From: Gemmatimonas sp.
GTDB lineage: Bacteria; Gemmatimonadota; Gemmatimonadetes; Gemmatimonadales; Gemmatimonadaceae
Assembly: GCF_027531815.1 (NCBI RefSeq)
Contig: NZ_JAPZSK010000014.1
Location: 62,001-126,000, forward strand
Length of the DNA stretch: 64,000 nt
Reading direction: 5' to 3'
The translations under genes were made by a program, and so were the position numbers. Positions within the stretch are counted from its first letter, which is position 1; every line of letters begins with the position of its first letter. Below the pieces are notes generated by a model that did not search any database, had not been told where the DNA came from, and worked only from the letters and a program-made list of their open reading frames with translations. Positions 54,501 to 62,958 of this stretch are shown one piece after another.

Positions 54501-54600
54501 TCCAGCTCACGGCGCCCAGGGCGGCGAACATGAGGAAGATGAGCACCGTGAACTGCCACCGCCGAACGGAGAACTCGGTGAGGGCGCTGAGCAGGTTCAC
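51490..54600 (-). CDS. RND-superfamily efflux transporter (AcrB/HAE1-like inner membrane pump)
   Basis: 1036 residues, full length. N-terminal TM1 RRWQFTVLIFLMFAALGAVS, two large periplasmic loops, and the proton-relay span IVGFVIALGLLVDDSIVVVE with the paired Asp. TM10 has VGIEIKTSILLVDF with the Lys equivalent to AcrB K940. It exports drugs, detergents or metabolites using proton influx, as a trimer with the adaptor and TolC encoded upstream. Its ATG overlaps the adaptor stop by 4 bp (ATGA). Ends at a hairpin shared with the ankyrin gene. Confidence 0.94.
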   Translation of the reverse strand: MNLLSALTEFSVRRWQFTVLIFLMFAALGAVSWMNIARAEDPDFPIPIFTAVAVYPGASPEDMEQLVTEPLERQLRTLEDLKNLQSTSSDGLTVIRVEFESEVDADRKYDQVIREVNALRPALPAALQRLEVQRNENSDLAVLQLALVAPSVPYARMDDVAKRLEDALERVPGVKQAARWAAPPREMQVTLDLGRLAQLRLTPAQVLQALGSDNTQIPGGSVDVGTRRYNVSTLGRYRTTDEVGRTVVGGSDGAVVRVQDVATVQWNDGDAVHMGRYNGQRALFVTAAVQKGRNIAEVRDRAWEVLDAFEPTLPPGMSLARGFDQSENVNARLSRLGWDFALAIGLVLLTLLPLGTRASLIVMISIPTSLAIGVMLLYATGYSINQLSIVGFVIALGLLVDDSIVVVENIARFLREGYSRTQAAIEATKQIGVAVLGATGTLIFAFVPLLFLPGLSGRYIRSLPLAVVYAVLASLVVSLTIIPWLASRLMPRHEHADGNAVLQWLDGGIKRSYAPLLRRAMAWPRATLVASFALVVAAMGLVPLVGFSLFPKAGTPQYHVDVTMPEGTSLTETDAAVRYAEQVVMQDANTRGVFANVGKDNPEVYYNVFQRAEAPNRGQLLVLLKAYHEERTPRTLDSLRTLLALYPGARIELKEFVNGPPIDAPIAMRVEGTDLDTLARIAAQYETVFKETAGTQYVNNPVRLRRSDLRLVVDKQKAGLLGVPSAEVERTLRLGIAGLEAGKMRADNGDEYPIVVRMAHEGRPAPEALERISVSSVTGAMVPLAQIAQVRFASSPTSIDRRDRQRAVTVTSYVQSGYNTDAVTREIIERLQAIPLPTGYTLVPAGEIESREESFGGIGGAVVVAVFAILAILVLEFRDFRTTLVVASVIPLGVVGGIVALLFSGYTLSFTAMIGFVALVGIEIKTSILLVDFTDQLRREGVALDEAIQRAGEVRFLPIVLTTFTAIGGLLPLAFQGSGLYSPLAWVIIGGLVSSTLIARLVTPVMYKLLAPALDDAEASASASIPRFATTDPHAA

Positions 54601-55745
54601 GGAGTGCGCCTCCCGGTGGCTGCGGCAAGCAAGGCGGCGCGGGCCGTCGTCGAGGCCGTCACGCTGTCGAGGAACGGCGTGGTGATGATGCGCACCGGTG
54701 CCCCGGCGGTGACATACGTGGCGCCGCGGGTGATGACGCGTGCTTCGGGGGCGAGACCGTTGATGTGGACCTGATCACCGGAGAGCGCACCCACCGCGAC
54801 TCGCTGCGGCGCGGCAACGGGCGCACCGGCACTGTCGACGCGAATGGTGTACACGGTGGCGGAGTCGCGATCGGCCTCAAGCAAGGCATCCACGGGGATG
54901 CGCATGGCCACCGGCTTCCCCTTCACGGCAATGCGGAGCTGGCCCACGAGGCCGCTCGGCAGGGCATCGGTGCCGGTGAGTGACACCTCCACCGCGTAGG
55001 TGCCGGTGCGGGGGTCGGCGGAGCGTCCCACCAAGATCACCTTGCCCTCGAAGCGGGCCTTCGGCATGGCATCGAAGTGCACGGTGGCGGCGTCGCCGAC
55101 GCGGATGCGCAGCGCATCGCGGTCGGGCACACCGGCCCGGAGCACGCGACCGCGGCGCGTGCCGCCCATGGTCAGCACCGTGGTTCCGGGGCCGACGGTG
55201 CTGCCGGGAGCGACCTGACGTCGCAACACGATACCGGCCTCGGGTGCGGTGATGACGGCGTAATCCCGGTTCACGCGGGCCGCCGCCAGATCGGCGCGCG
55301 CGGCGTCGAGTGCCGAGGTGGCATCCTGCAGCTGGGCCAGCGTGGCGACGCTGTCGGCCGCCAGACGCTGCACCCGTGCCTGATCGCGCTGGGCCTTGTC
55401 GGTGGCCACCTCCGCCTTGGCCACGGCGGCGTCGATCTCACGCAAGTCGAGGGCGGCGAGGATCTGGCCACGCTGCACAGTGGCGCCTTCGTCCACGAGC
55501 ACGCGGGTAATGACCCCACCGATCTTGAAGGCCAGCGGAATCTCGTCGCGCGATTCGAAGGTGCCGGTGGCGGTCACGACCGCCATGGAGTCTCCCGGGT
55601 CGAGCGTGGCAACGGTCACCGGCACGGGGGCGGCGCGCAGCGTCGGGGCGTCAGCGGCCGCCGTGTCGGTGCTGGTGCCACAAGCGGCGAGCAGGGGGGC
55701 GACGAGCAGGAGCGGGGTCCGGGGGAAGCGGGCGGGCGACGCCAT
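54597..55745 (-). CDS. RND efflux periplasmic adaptor (membrane fusion lipoprotein)
   Basis: 382 residues. Lipoprotein signal MASPARFPRTPLLLVAPLLAACG with lipobox LAAC. The biotinyl-lipoyl half-motifs flank a short alpha-helical hairpin: GGVITRVLVDEGATVQRGQI and later NRDYAVITAPEAGIVLRRQV. Then come beta-barrel and membrane-proximal domains. It bridges the RND pump to TolC. An upstream ATG at 55781 (14 bp after the tolC-like stop) would lengthen the n-region by 12 residues and is possible. Confidence 0.92.
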   Translation of the reverse strand: MASPARFPRTPLLLVAPLLAACGTSTDTAAADAPTLRAAPVPVTVATLDPGDSMAVVTATGTFESRDEIPLAFKIGGVITRVLVDEGATVQRGQILAALDLREIDAAVAKAEVATDKAQRDQARVQRLAADSVATLAQLQDATSALDAARADLAAARVNRDYAVITAPEAGIVLRRQVAPGSTVGPGTTVLTMGGTRRGRVLRAGVPDRDALRIRVGDAATVHFDAMPKARFEGKVILVGRSADPRTGTYAVEVSLTGTDALPSGLVGQLRIAVKGKPVAMRIPVDALLEADRDSATVYTIRVDSAGAPVAAPQRVAVGALSGDQVHINGLAPEARVITRGATYVTAGAPVRIITTPFLDSVTASTTARAALLAAATGRRTP

Positions 55746-55794
55746 GGCGGGGGTCCGGGGGGTCGGGGTTGAAGGGCGCATGGTCGGTATTGGT

Positions 55795-57198
55795 TCAGTT
55801 GGGAAGCGCACGCAGGGCGGCGGCGCGTTCGAGTTCCACCACCCGGGAGGCGTAGGCGAAGCGGCTGATGACGCGATTGAGCGCGGCGGCGGTGGCACTG
55901 GAGCGCGCGCCGAAGAACTCCACCTGCGTGGCCAGCCCTTCCGCGAAGCGACGCTGCACAAGGGCGAAGGCGCGTTCCGCCGAGGCGGCACGGTCATCGG
56001 CCGAAGCCAGCATGGCGCGGGCGGCGTGTACCGCGTCCACGGCATTGCGCACTTGCACGCTCACCGCGCGGACCGCTTCGCGCTGCCGGTATTGCGCCTC
56101 CACGCGCGTGGCCTGGGCCTGCTCCCGCCGTGCCGCGTCCTGGGTGCCGTTGAAGAGGTTCCACGAGAGCACGAGCGAGGCGATGCCCACGTCGTTATCG
56201 CGGTCGAACCGGTAGCGGTTGCCCTGCACGCCATAACTGGCGGCGAGGCCGACATTCGGCAGAAACGCCGCCGCCGCGGCGCGTTCCTGCGCACGGGCGA
56301 TGGTGATGCCACTCGCACTTTGCGCAAGTTCCTCGCGGCGTTGGAGCGCCGCCGCCACGAGCACGTCCCCATCGGTGAGGCGGGCGGCGAGCATGGTGCT
56401 GTCGTCAACGAGGGCGATGGGCGCCTCGTCGGGCGCATTGCGCAGCAGGTTGAAACCACGTCGGGCGGCGTCACGCTGCCGCCGGGTGTCTTCCAGCTGC
56501 TGCTGCAGTTCGCTGCGCTCGGCGCGGGCGCGCAGGAGCACGTCGGGCGTGGCCTGTCCGTTGGCGATCAGGCGCTCGCTCACCCGCAGGTTCTCGTCGA
56601 GCACCGGCACGGTGGCCTCGAGCGTTTCGACGGCGCGGACGGCGGTCGCGTACCCCAGCCACGCCTGCTGCACATCGGCGGCGAGTTGCCGCATGGCGGC
56701 GCGCCGCGCACTCCCCACCAGATCCCGCTGGGCCCGCGCCGCGGCGCGGGCGGCGAAGAGCGCGTCGTTGAAGACCGGCAATTGCAGCTCGAGCCTGGTC
56801 TCCTGCCGAAACGGCAACGTCGCGGCGACATCGGTGGGGAAACGCTGCTGACCCAGCAGCTGATTGAGGGCGCCGTAGGCCGGATTGATGAAGTCGCCGA
56901 TGTTCACGACGCCGCTGAACTCCGAGTAGCGGGCGTTCACCCCCAGCGACGGCAGCAGGCGGCCGTTGGCTTCGCGCATCCCGGCGTCGGCGCGGCGGAG
57001 CGCTTCCCGCTGCTGCGCCAGCGAAAGGTTCTCGCGGAGCGCCTCATTGACGTAGCCGTCGAGCAGTTCACGCGCGGTGCCCGGCTGCTGGGCGGCCACC
57101 GGCGTGGCGGCGAGCGCGGCCAACAGGGCGGCGGCGAGCAGCGCCACGACGGTTGCGGTAACCCACGGACGACAAGGCGTCGGTTTGGTGTTGAACAT
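55795..57198 (-). CDS. TolC-family outer membrane efflux channel
   Basis: 467 residues. Signal peptide ending TPVAAQQ, then two TolC repeats of long coiled-coil helices with beta segments: NLSLAQQREALRRADAGMRE and LPSLGVNARY in the first, LAQSASGITIARAQERAAAA with FLPNVGLAASYG in the second, and NLFNGTQDAARREQAQA. It is the outer-membrane duct of the tripartite pump. An operator-like box lies 12-26 bp before the ATG, so expression is probably controlled by the upstream TetR regulator. Confidence 0.92.
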   Translation of the reverse strand: MFNTKPTPCRPWVTATVVALLAAALLAALAATPVAAQQPGTARELLDGYVNEALRENLSLAQQREALRRADAGMREANGRLLPSLGVNARYSEFSGVVNIGDFINPAYGALNQLLGQQRFPTDVAATLPFRQETRLELQLPVFNDALFAARAAARAQRDLVGSARRAAMRQLAADVQQAWLGYATAVRAVETLEATVPVLDENLRVSERLIANGQATPDVLLRARAERSELQQQLEDTRRQRDAARRGFNLLRNAPDEAPIALVDDSTMLAARLTDGDVLVAAALQRREELAQSASGITIARAQERAAAAAFLPNVGLAASYGVQGNRYRFDRDNDVGIASLVLSWNLFNGTQDAARREQAQATRVEAQYRQREAVRAVSVQVRNAVDAVHAARAMLASADDRAASAERAFALVQRRFAEGLATQVEFFGARSSATAAALNRVISRFAYASRVVELERAAALRALPN

Positions 57199-57209
57199 CG
57201 CTATTTGGA

Positions 57210-57224
57210 CTAACAGTGTTAAGT
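57210..57224. promoter_or_regulatory. TetR operator-like box upstream of tolC-adaptor-RND genes
   Basis: CTAACAGTGTTAAGT, containing the perfect palindrome TAACA-G-TGTTA. The same 15-mer framework (CTAAC-NN-TGT-N-AAGT) recurs upstream of tetR at 57956. Lies directly before the tolC-like start. Confidence 0.65.
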
Positions 57225-57240
57225 AAACGGGCCGAAAGAA

Positions 57241-57256
57241 GGGCGCCTGAGCGCCC
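57241..57256 (-). terminator. Intrinsic terminator after tetR
   Basis: Read on the minus strand: GGGCGC-TCAG-GCGCCC followed by TTCTTTC. It stands 24 bp past the tetR stop and separates tetR from the pump operon promoter. Confidence 0.65.
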
Positions 57257-57279
57257 GGTGAGCAGCGAGCGCGGGGCGG

Positions 57280-57933
57280 TCAGCGCGGGTGGCGAATGGC
57301 GCCTCGAATGAGCGTATCGCACATGGTGCGCACGGTGAGCCGCGGGTCGTTGAGCACGATGTGCGGCACCTGACAGTGCGTGTACCAGAGCGCGATCACA
57401 CCGTGGATGCCGCCCCAGAACATCTGGGCGAGCTCGACGGGGTCGGTGAGCTCCGGCCGGTACAGGCCTTTGGCGATGCCTTCCTGAACCGTCGCGTACA
57501 GGAACTGGTAGGCGTCTTCGTCGGGCGTCTTGAAGCCGTTGCCGTGGGCATCGATGCGCTCATGATCTAATGGTGTCATAAACATGAATCGATACTGGCT
57601 GGGATTTGCCATGGCGAAATCCGTATAGGCCAAGCCCATGGCCCGGAGCCGGTCTACCGGATTCTCGATGCGCCCGATGCTGAACATCGCCTGGCCGAGC
57701 GCCGAAAAGTCGGCCATGCACAGCTCGACGATGAGCGCGTCCTTGTCGCGGAAATGATGGTAGATGGCCGTGGGGGTGTAGCCGATCTTCGCCGCGATGG
57801 CCCGCATGGTGGTGGCTTCGACCCCCTCAGTAACGAACAGCTCGCGCGCCGCGTCCAGGATGGCCTGGCGCGTTTCGGCCTTCTGCCGTTCCCGGCGGGC
57901 CAGCGATGCGGTGCGGATGACGGAGGTGGTCAC
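57280..57933 (-). CDS. TetR-family transcriptional regulator of the efflux operon
   Basis: 217 residues. The HTH (~17-62) reads RQAILDAARELFVTEGVEAT then TMRAIAAKIGYTPTAIYHHF, with YHHFRDKDALIVEL closing it. The remaining helical domain includes the TetR_C WHG-type segment AQMFWGGIHGVIALWYTHCQ. It probably represses itself and the tolC-adaptor-RND genes and is released by a pump substrate; the support is the pair of matching boxes at 57210 and 57956. Shares orientation with the pump genes but is separated from them by a terminator. Confidence 0.92.
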   Translation of the reverse strand: MTTSVIRTASLARRERQKAETRQAILDAARELFVTEGVEATTMRAIAAKIGYTPTAIYHHFRDKDALIVELCMADFSALGQAMFSIGRIENPVDRLRAMGLAYTDFAMANPSQYRFMFMTPLDHERIDAHGNGFKTPDEDAYQFLYATVQEGIAKGLYRPELTDPVELAQMFWGGIHGVIALWYTHCQVPHIVLNDPRLTVRTMCDTLIRGAIRHPR

Positions 57934-57939
57934 AACGGA

Positions 57940-57970
57940 AGGGTACGTCGTTCACCTAACGCTGTCAAGT
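57940..57970 (-). promoter_or_regulatory. tetR promoter overlapped by operator-like box
   Basis: On the minus strand a perfect -35 TTGACA (57968-57963) is followed after 17 bp by TACCCT (57945-57940). The box CTAACGCTGTCAAGT (57956-57970, plus strand) covers the -35, the position expected for autorepression. Confidence 0.65.
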
Positions 57971-58021
57971 CAATTGGATGGACGGCGGACTGCCGAGTGG
58001 CGGATGCACGGAACTCGCCGT

Positions 58022-59284
58022 TCAGCCCTTTTCCATCCGGACGTTTCGCCGCCCCAGCCAGTACGCCACGCCCAGCCAGAGGAAACTCATGGGCGCCGCC
58101 ATCAGGGAGATCGTCCCCGCCGCCAGTCCAGCCGCCGACAGCCCCGCATACGACCACGCCCCGATCTGATCGCCGCCGCGGTACACGAACGTATCGATGA
58201 AGTTCTTGGCCTTGTAGCGGTCTTCCGGCGGCACCACGGTAAACAGCACCTCCCGCGCCGGTCGGCCGAAGGCGTACTCCCCGGCCCGCCGCAGCACCTG
58301 GAAGAGCACGAACACCGTGAGCGTGCCCCACGTCCCCAGGGCGGTGAAGCCCACCAGGCTGAGTACGGGCATGATCGCCAGCGTCGCCCCCACCCCCACC
58401 CACTTGATCACGCGCCCCGTAACGAACAGCTGCGCCAGGATGGTGAGGCTCTGCACCACCGTATCGATGGTGGCGAGAAAGGCCGTGCGGGCCTCGCGAT
58501 CGGCGTAGCGCGCGCCCACGATCTCCGCCTGCTGGAAGTACAGCACCGTGGAGCCGATGGTGAACAGCAGCATGTACGCGCAGATGCCCAACAGATACGG
58601 GCTCGTGAGGACGTGCGTGATCCCTGCCAACGACGAGCCACCCACCGACTTGTCGGCCGCATCGCGGGCACGCGTGTCGTCGCGGAAGCTGGGCGGGAAG
58701 CGCTTCGCCGCCTGCACGGCACACTCGAGCAGCACCACACTCATGACCATGAGCACCGGCGTACCGACCACCTGTGCCAGACGCGAGGTGAGAAACGCAC
58801 CGGCGAGTGCGCCCAGAGTACCGCCCACGCTGATGAAGCCGAACAGCCGCTTCCCCTGATCGGGGCGGAAACTGTCGGCCATGAACCCCCAGAACACCGA
58901 GGGGATGAACAGCGAGTAGATGCTGGTGAGGATCCAGAACGCCGGGCCCAGGTAGGGCTCCCACGCCGGCGGGCCGTACTTGATGATGGCCGCGAACCCC
59001 AACAGCAGCGCAATGAAGATGCGATAGACGACGGGGATGAAGCGCCGCACCGGCAGCCGCGCCACGATGGCCGAATACACGGGATTCATGGCCAGCGTGG
59101 TGAGCAGCGTGCCGGTGAACAGCCACGGCAGCTTGTCGGTCCCCGCCGCCACGCCGGCCGCATCGCGCACTGCCCGCAGAATGAAATAGCTGGCGAGCGC
59201 GAAGAAGAAGTACGTGGCGGCGAGCAGGGTGGACCGCTCTTCGCCCGGCTCGACCGTGCCGAGCCGAGAGAGAAGGCGCTTCAC
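58022..59284 (-). CDS. NTP/NDP exchange-like or MFS-type transporter
   Basis: 420 residues with about 12 spans. N-terminal EERSTLLAATYFFFALASYF then ILRAVRDAAGVA, DKLPWLFTGTLL and RLFGFISVGGTLGALAGAFL, ending RPAREVLFTVVPPEDRYKAKNF. This matches the Tlc (ADP/ATP carrier)-like branch of MFS found in free-living bacteria, where nucleotide exchange has not been shown. The GTG start lies immediately after the preceding TGA (TGAGTG), so it is translationally coupled as the last gene of a five-gene run. Confidence 0.8.
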   Translation of the reverse strand: MKRLLSRLGTVEPGEERSTLLAATYFFFALASYFILRAVRDAAGVAAGTDKLPWLFTGTLLTTLAMNPVYSAIVARLPVRRFIPVVYRIFIALLLGFAAIIKYGPPAWEPYLGPAFWILTSIYSLFIPSVFWGFMADSFRPDQGKRLFGFISVGGTLGALAGAFLTSRLAQVVGTPVLMVMSVVLLECAVQAAKRFPPSFRDDTRARDAADKSVGGSSLAGITHVLTSPYLLGICAYMLLFTIGSTVLYFQQAEIVGARYADREARTAFLATIDTVVQSLTILAQLFVTGRVIKWVGVGATLAIMPVLSLVGFTALGTWGTLTVFVLFQVLRRAGEYAFGRPAREVLFTVVPPEDRYKAKNFIDTFVYRGGDQIGAWSYAGLSAAGLAAGTISLMAAPMSFLWLGVAYWLGRRNVRMEKG

Positions 59285-60334
59285 TCAGCGACCAGCTCTG
59301 GCGCGCCACTCCGCCAGCACCTGCTGCTCCTTCTCCGGGGCAAGGCCGGCCTTGAGCTGCGCCTGTCGTTCGGGGGACTGCTGGTGGAAGTAGGTCAGTG
59401 TGTCGCGCGCCGTGACCGCGAGCGGGCGGAAGGTGAGCCCCGCCTTCACCGCCTTGCTGATGTCCATGCGGGCCCAGCCAGCGCTGTTGCCGCGCGGCGG
59501 CATCCACACGGGCAGGTCGGCGTAGGGGCGCAGCTTGCGCTCGAGCAGGAAGTCGGCGTCCACCCAGGTGAAGCGGGTATCGCTGGTCGTGACCGCCTTG
59601 CAGCCGTACAGCATCTCGCTCATGGTGAGGCCGTACTGCGGGCCCACCACGTTGTAGGTCCCGGTGGCATCGGCTTCGCACAGCCGGATGATGAACTCGG
59701 TGAGGTCGCGCTGATCAATGAAGGCCACCGGATCATCGGGAGTGCCGGGCGCCAGCATCTCACCACCCTGCTCCACGCGAATGGGCCAGTACGAGAAGCG
59801 ATCCGTGAGATCGCCCGGGCCCACGATGAGCCCCGGGCGCACGATGAGCGCCTTGCGCTCGCCGAAGGTGGCCTTCGCGTCCATCTCGCCGCGCACCTTC
59901 CGCTCGCCGTAGCTGGCATCCTTCTCGGTGGCATCGGGGGCGGCCGGCGGGTTGAGCTGGTCGACATCGGCTTCACTGATGCCGATCTTCGCCCGGTTCT
60001 TGTACGTGCTGAGGGTGCTCACGAACACGTACTTGCCCACGTTCGGCGCCAGAACGGCGCCGGCCTCACGCACCCAGCGCGGCACCTGCACCGGGTTGTC
60101 GATCACCACGTCCCAGGTGCGACCTTCCAGCGCCTTGTAGCCACCCGGCGCATTGCGATCGCCGATGAGCTTCTCGACGGTTGGGAACAGCCCCGGATTG
60201 GTACGGCCGCGATTGAACAGGGTGACCGTGTGGCCGCGCGCGAGCGCGTACTCCACCTGATGCGGCCCGATGAATCCGGTGCCGCCGAGAATGAGAATGC
60301 GCAGCGGCTTGATTGGCGTGTTGTGGGTAGCCAT
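59285..60334 (-). CDS. NAD-dependent epimerase/dehydratase-family protein (cytoplasmic paralogue)
   Basis: 349 residues from ATG 60334, with no signal peptide (MATHNTPIKPLRILILGGTG). Extended/atypical SDR: Rossmann motif GGTGFIGPHQVEYALARGH, WDVVIDNP strand end, KYVFVSTLSTY, active-site Y-x-x-x-K in DASYGERKVRGE and VRPGLIVGPGDLTDRFSYW. The substrate is unknown. It starts 2 bp after the stop of a close paralogue and shares blocks such as LTFRPLA, TSD-x-RFTWV and the AP-EKE tail with it. Confidence 0.88.
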   Translation of the reverse strand: MATHNTPIKPLRILILGGTGFIGPHQVEYALARGHTVTLFNRGRTNPGLFPTVEKLIGDRNAPGGYKALEGRTWDVVIDNPVQVPRWVREAGAVLAPNVGKYVFVSTLSTYKNRAKIGISEADVDQLNPPAAPDATEKDASYGERKVRGEMDAKATFGERKALIVRPGLIVGPGDLTDRFSYWPIRVEQGGEMLAPGTPDDPVAFIDQRDLTEFIIRLCEADATGTYNVVGPQYGLTMSEMLYGCKAVTTSDTRFTWVDADFLLERKLRPYADLPVWMPPRGNSAGWARMDISKAVKAGLTFRPLAVTARDTLTYFHQQSPERQAQLKAGLAPEKEQQVLAEWRARAGR

Positions 60335-60336
60335 GG

Positions 60337-61509
60337 TCAGTTTCCCGTCTTCGCGTGCCACGCGGCCAGTACCGCCTTTTCCTTCTCGGGTGCGATGCCG
60401 GCCCGCGCCTTCTCCTGCTCCACCGCCGGACGGGTCTTGTACCAGTCGAGCGTGCTCCGGGCCGTATCCGCGAGCGGGCGGAAGGTGAGTCCCGCGGCGT
60501 AGGCCTTCTGGCAATTCACCTGCATGAAGCCGAGGGTGGGGCCCATGGCGGGTTGCCACACCGGCATCTCGCTCCAGGCGCGCACCTTCTGCTCGGCGAG
60601 GAACTCCGCCGGCACCCACGTGAATCGGGCGTCGCTCGTGGTGACGCTCTTGATACCGAGCAGCATCTCGGCGATGGTCGTCGGCCCCTTGGGGCCCGTG
60701 GCATTGAACGTACCCAGCGTGTGGTTCTCACCGGTCCGCACGATCCACTCGCTCAGGTCGTGCACGTCCACATACTGTACGGGATCGTTCGGCGTGCCGG
60801 GCGCGAGAATTTCCCCACCCTTGTCGATACGCACCGGCCAGTAGCTGAAGCGGTCGCTCAAGTCTCCGGGGCCCACGATGAGCCCCGGGCGCACGATCGT
60901 CAGCTTGTTCTCGCCAAACTGCGCCTTCGCTTCGAGTTCGCAGCGCACCTTGTTGGGACCGTAGGCAGCGCCGTCGTTGCTGGCCCAGATGGCTTCCGCG
61001 CCAGGTGTGTGCAGTGGGCCGTTCTCGTCCATCCCCGGCTTCGAATAGTCGCTGAACACCGAGATCGTCGACACGAACACGTACTGCCCCACCCGCCCCT
61101 TGAGCGCCACGCCCGCATCGCGCACCCACGCTGGATTGCGCGTGGGGTTGTCGATCACGACGTCCCAGGTACCCTGCTTGAGACCATCATGACCGCCGGC
61201 CACGTTGCGATCGCCGATGATGCGCGGGACCGTGGGGAAGAGCCCCGCGTTGGTCTTGCCGCGATTGAACAGCGTGAGCTTGTGCTGGCGCGCGAGCGCG
61301 TACTCCACCTGCTGCGGCCCAATGAAGCCGGTGCCACCCAGAATGAGAATGCGCAGCGGCTTGGGCTGTGCGTCGCCTGTTTCGGGGCGATACGCGAGTG
61401 GGCGCACCCCGTCGGCGGTGAAGGCCTCGGCCACGGCGGGGAGGCCGAGCCCCACCGCGCCACCGAGCACGGCGGACGTCTTGAGAAACTGCCGACGGTC
61501 GAGCGTCAT
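60337..61509 (-). CDS. Tat-exported NAD-dependent epimerase/dehydratase-family protein
   Basis: 390 residues. N-terminal twin-arginine signal MTLDRRQFLKTSAVLGGAVG then GLPAVAEA, so the folded protein should be exported. The rest parallels the downstream paralogue: LRILILGGTGFIGPQQVEYA, WDVVIDNPTRNP, YVFVSTISVFSD, YGPNKVRCE (Y-x-x-x-K kept) and VRPGLIVGPGDLSDRFSYW. Export with bound NAD(P) is the usual reason for Tat use by SDR-type enzymes. An AGGGAG ribosome site supports ATG 61509. It lies 10 bp after the dipeptidase stop. Confidence 0.88.
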   Translation of the reverse strand: MTLDRRQFLKTSAVLGGAVGLGLPAVAEAFTADGVRPLAYRPETGDAQPKPLRILILGGTGFIGPQQVEYALARQHKLTLFNRGKTNAGLFPTVPRIIGDRNVAGGHDGLKQGTWDVVIDNPTRNPAWVRDAGVALKGRVGQYVFVSTISVFSDYSKPGMDENGPLHTPGAEAIWASNDGAAYGPNKVRCELEAKAQFGENKLTIVRPGLIVGPGDLSDRFSYWPVRIDKGGEILAPGTPNDPVQYVDVHDLSEWIVRTGENHTLGTFNATGPKGPTTIAEMLLGIKSVTTSDARFTWVPAEFLAEQKVRAWSEMPVWQPAMGPTLGFMQVNCQKAYAAGLTFRPLADTARSTLDWYKTRPAVEQEKARAGIAPEKEKAVLAAWHAKTGN

Positions 61510-61519
61510 GGGACTCCCT

Positions 61520-62899
61520 TCAGGGCGTGATCTTCCGGTCGAGCTGCTGGATGGTCTTCGTGGACGCCGGGCGCTCCTTGCGGAGGCGCGCGGATACTGC
61601 TTCAGCCCGGGCGAGGGCGCGCAACACATTCTCCCCGGCGAGGCCGCGGAGTTCCGCTTCGGTCCAGCCGCGCTTCACGAGCTCGGCCAGCAGGTACGGA
61701 TACTTCGACACGTCCTCGAGCCCCTGCACCGTTTCGGTGATGCCATCGTAGTCGCCACCCATGCCCACGTGCGCGGCACCGGCGACCTGCTTGATGTGAT
61801 CGAGATGGTCGGCGACATCGCTGATGGTGGCGATGGGCGTGGGGTTGCGTTCGCGCCAGGCGGCGGCCGCCTTGAACTGCGCGTCGTTGTCCCCCGGATA
61901 CCGCTTCGCGATGGAGTCGCGCACAGCCGTGAGCGCCGCCCCGTGATTGGCCACCGTCTGCGATACGAAACCGGGCACGAAGGTCACCATCACCACGCCG
62001 CCATTTTTCGGCAGGCGCGCCAGAATGCTGTCGGGCACGTTGCGCGGCACGTTGGTAATGGCGCGTGCACTCGAGTGGGAGAAGATCACTGGCGCTTCGG
62101 TGGTGGTAAGCGCATCGCTCATCACGCCGGGCGACACGTGCGAGAGGTCCACGAGCATCCCCAGCCGGTTCATCTCGCGCACCACTTCGCGCCCGAAGTT
62201 GGTGAGGCCACCGTGCCGCTGGCGGTCGTTGGCCGCGTCAGCCCAGTCGAGGGTGACGTTGTGCGTGAGCGTCATGTAGCGCACGCCCAGATCGTAGTAC
62301 GCGCGCAGCGCTCCGAGTGAATTCTCGATGGCGTGCCCCCCTTCCATGCCCAACAGCGACCCGATCTTCCCCTGGGCGTACGCCTTGCGCACCTCGGTGG
62401 CCGTGAGCGCGGGCGTGAACACATCGGGATAGCGGGCAATGACGCGACGGGCGATGTCGATCTGTTCGAGCTGCACGCGCGCGTAGCCGCTGTCGCGGAT
62501 GTCGCCGGGGATGTACACCGACCAGAACTGCCCGCCCACCTGCCCCTGCCGCAGCCGGGCAATGTCGGTCATGCCTCTCGTCGTGCGGCGCAGGTTGTAC
62601 GCCTCCACGTCGAGCGGCTTCTCCTTCTCCTCGCGCATGGCCCACGGCAGGTCATTGTGCCCATCCACGAGCGGCGAGAGGCGCAGCAGCCGGCGCACGT
62701 ACGCCAGACGCACCTCGAGCGAGGCATTGCGGAGGTCCTGCGTGGCCTTGCTGGTGGCGGCGGGCTTGCGGGCGGGGGCCTGTGCCGCGAGCGGGGCGGT
62801 GGCGATCGCGGCCGAGAGCGCCAGGGTGACGGCGGTGAGCAGCGCAGTCGTGAGTTTGGGGTTTGTGTCATGGGTTACGGGTTTGCGCCCACGACCCAT
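61520..62899 (-). CDS. Secreted M19 membrane dipeptidase (renal dipeptidase family)
   Basis: 459 residues with a signal peptide (TTALLTAVTLALSAAIATAP then LAAQA). Metal-site motifs of the family are present: VDGHNDLPWAM (H-x-D), GMEGGHAIEN (bridging Glu), VDLSHVS and IFSHSSARAI (two His), and MGGDYDG near the end. These zinc enzymes cleave dipeptides, including L-D and D-D types from cell-wall turnover. Start at 62899 is the ATG nearest the signal peptide; the frame continues upstream to 63037. Confidence 0.92.
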   Translation of the reverse strand: MGRGRKPVTHDTNPKLTTALLTAVTLALSAAIATAPLAAQAPARKPAATSKATQDLRNASLEVRLAYVRRLLRLSPLVDGHNDLPWAMREEKEKPLDVEAYNLRRTTRGMTDIARLRQGQVGGQFWSVYIPGDIRDSGYARVQLEQIDIARRVIARYPDVFTPALTATEVRKAYAQGKIGSLLGMEGGHAIENSLGALRAYYDLGVRYMTLTHNVTLDWADAANDRQRHGGLTNFGREVVREMNRLGMLVDLSHVSPGVMSDALTTTEAPVIFSHSSARAITNVPRNVPDSILARLPKNGGVVMVTFVPGFVSQTVANHGAALTAVRDSIAKRYPGDNDAQFKAAAAWRERNPTPIATISDVADHLDHIKQVAGAAHVGMGGDYDGITETVQGLEDVSKYPYLLAELVKRGWTEAELRGLAGENVLRALARAEAVSARLRKERPASTKTIQQLDRKITP

Positions 62900-62958
62900 G
62901 CACGCGAACTCACACCCCGAAACGGATCGGTCCAAAGCCGGCTCGTTCGTGATCTCCG

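Noticed and set aside
57797-60502. 901-codon open frame on the plus strand
   Set aside because: It runs antisense through tetR, the transporter and both epimerase genes; composition is Arg/His/Gly-rich with no domain signature.
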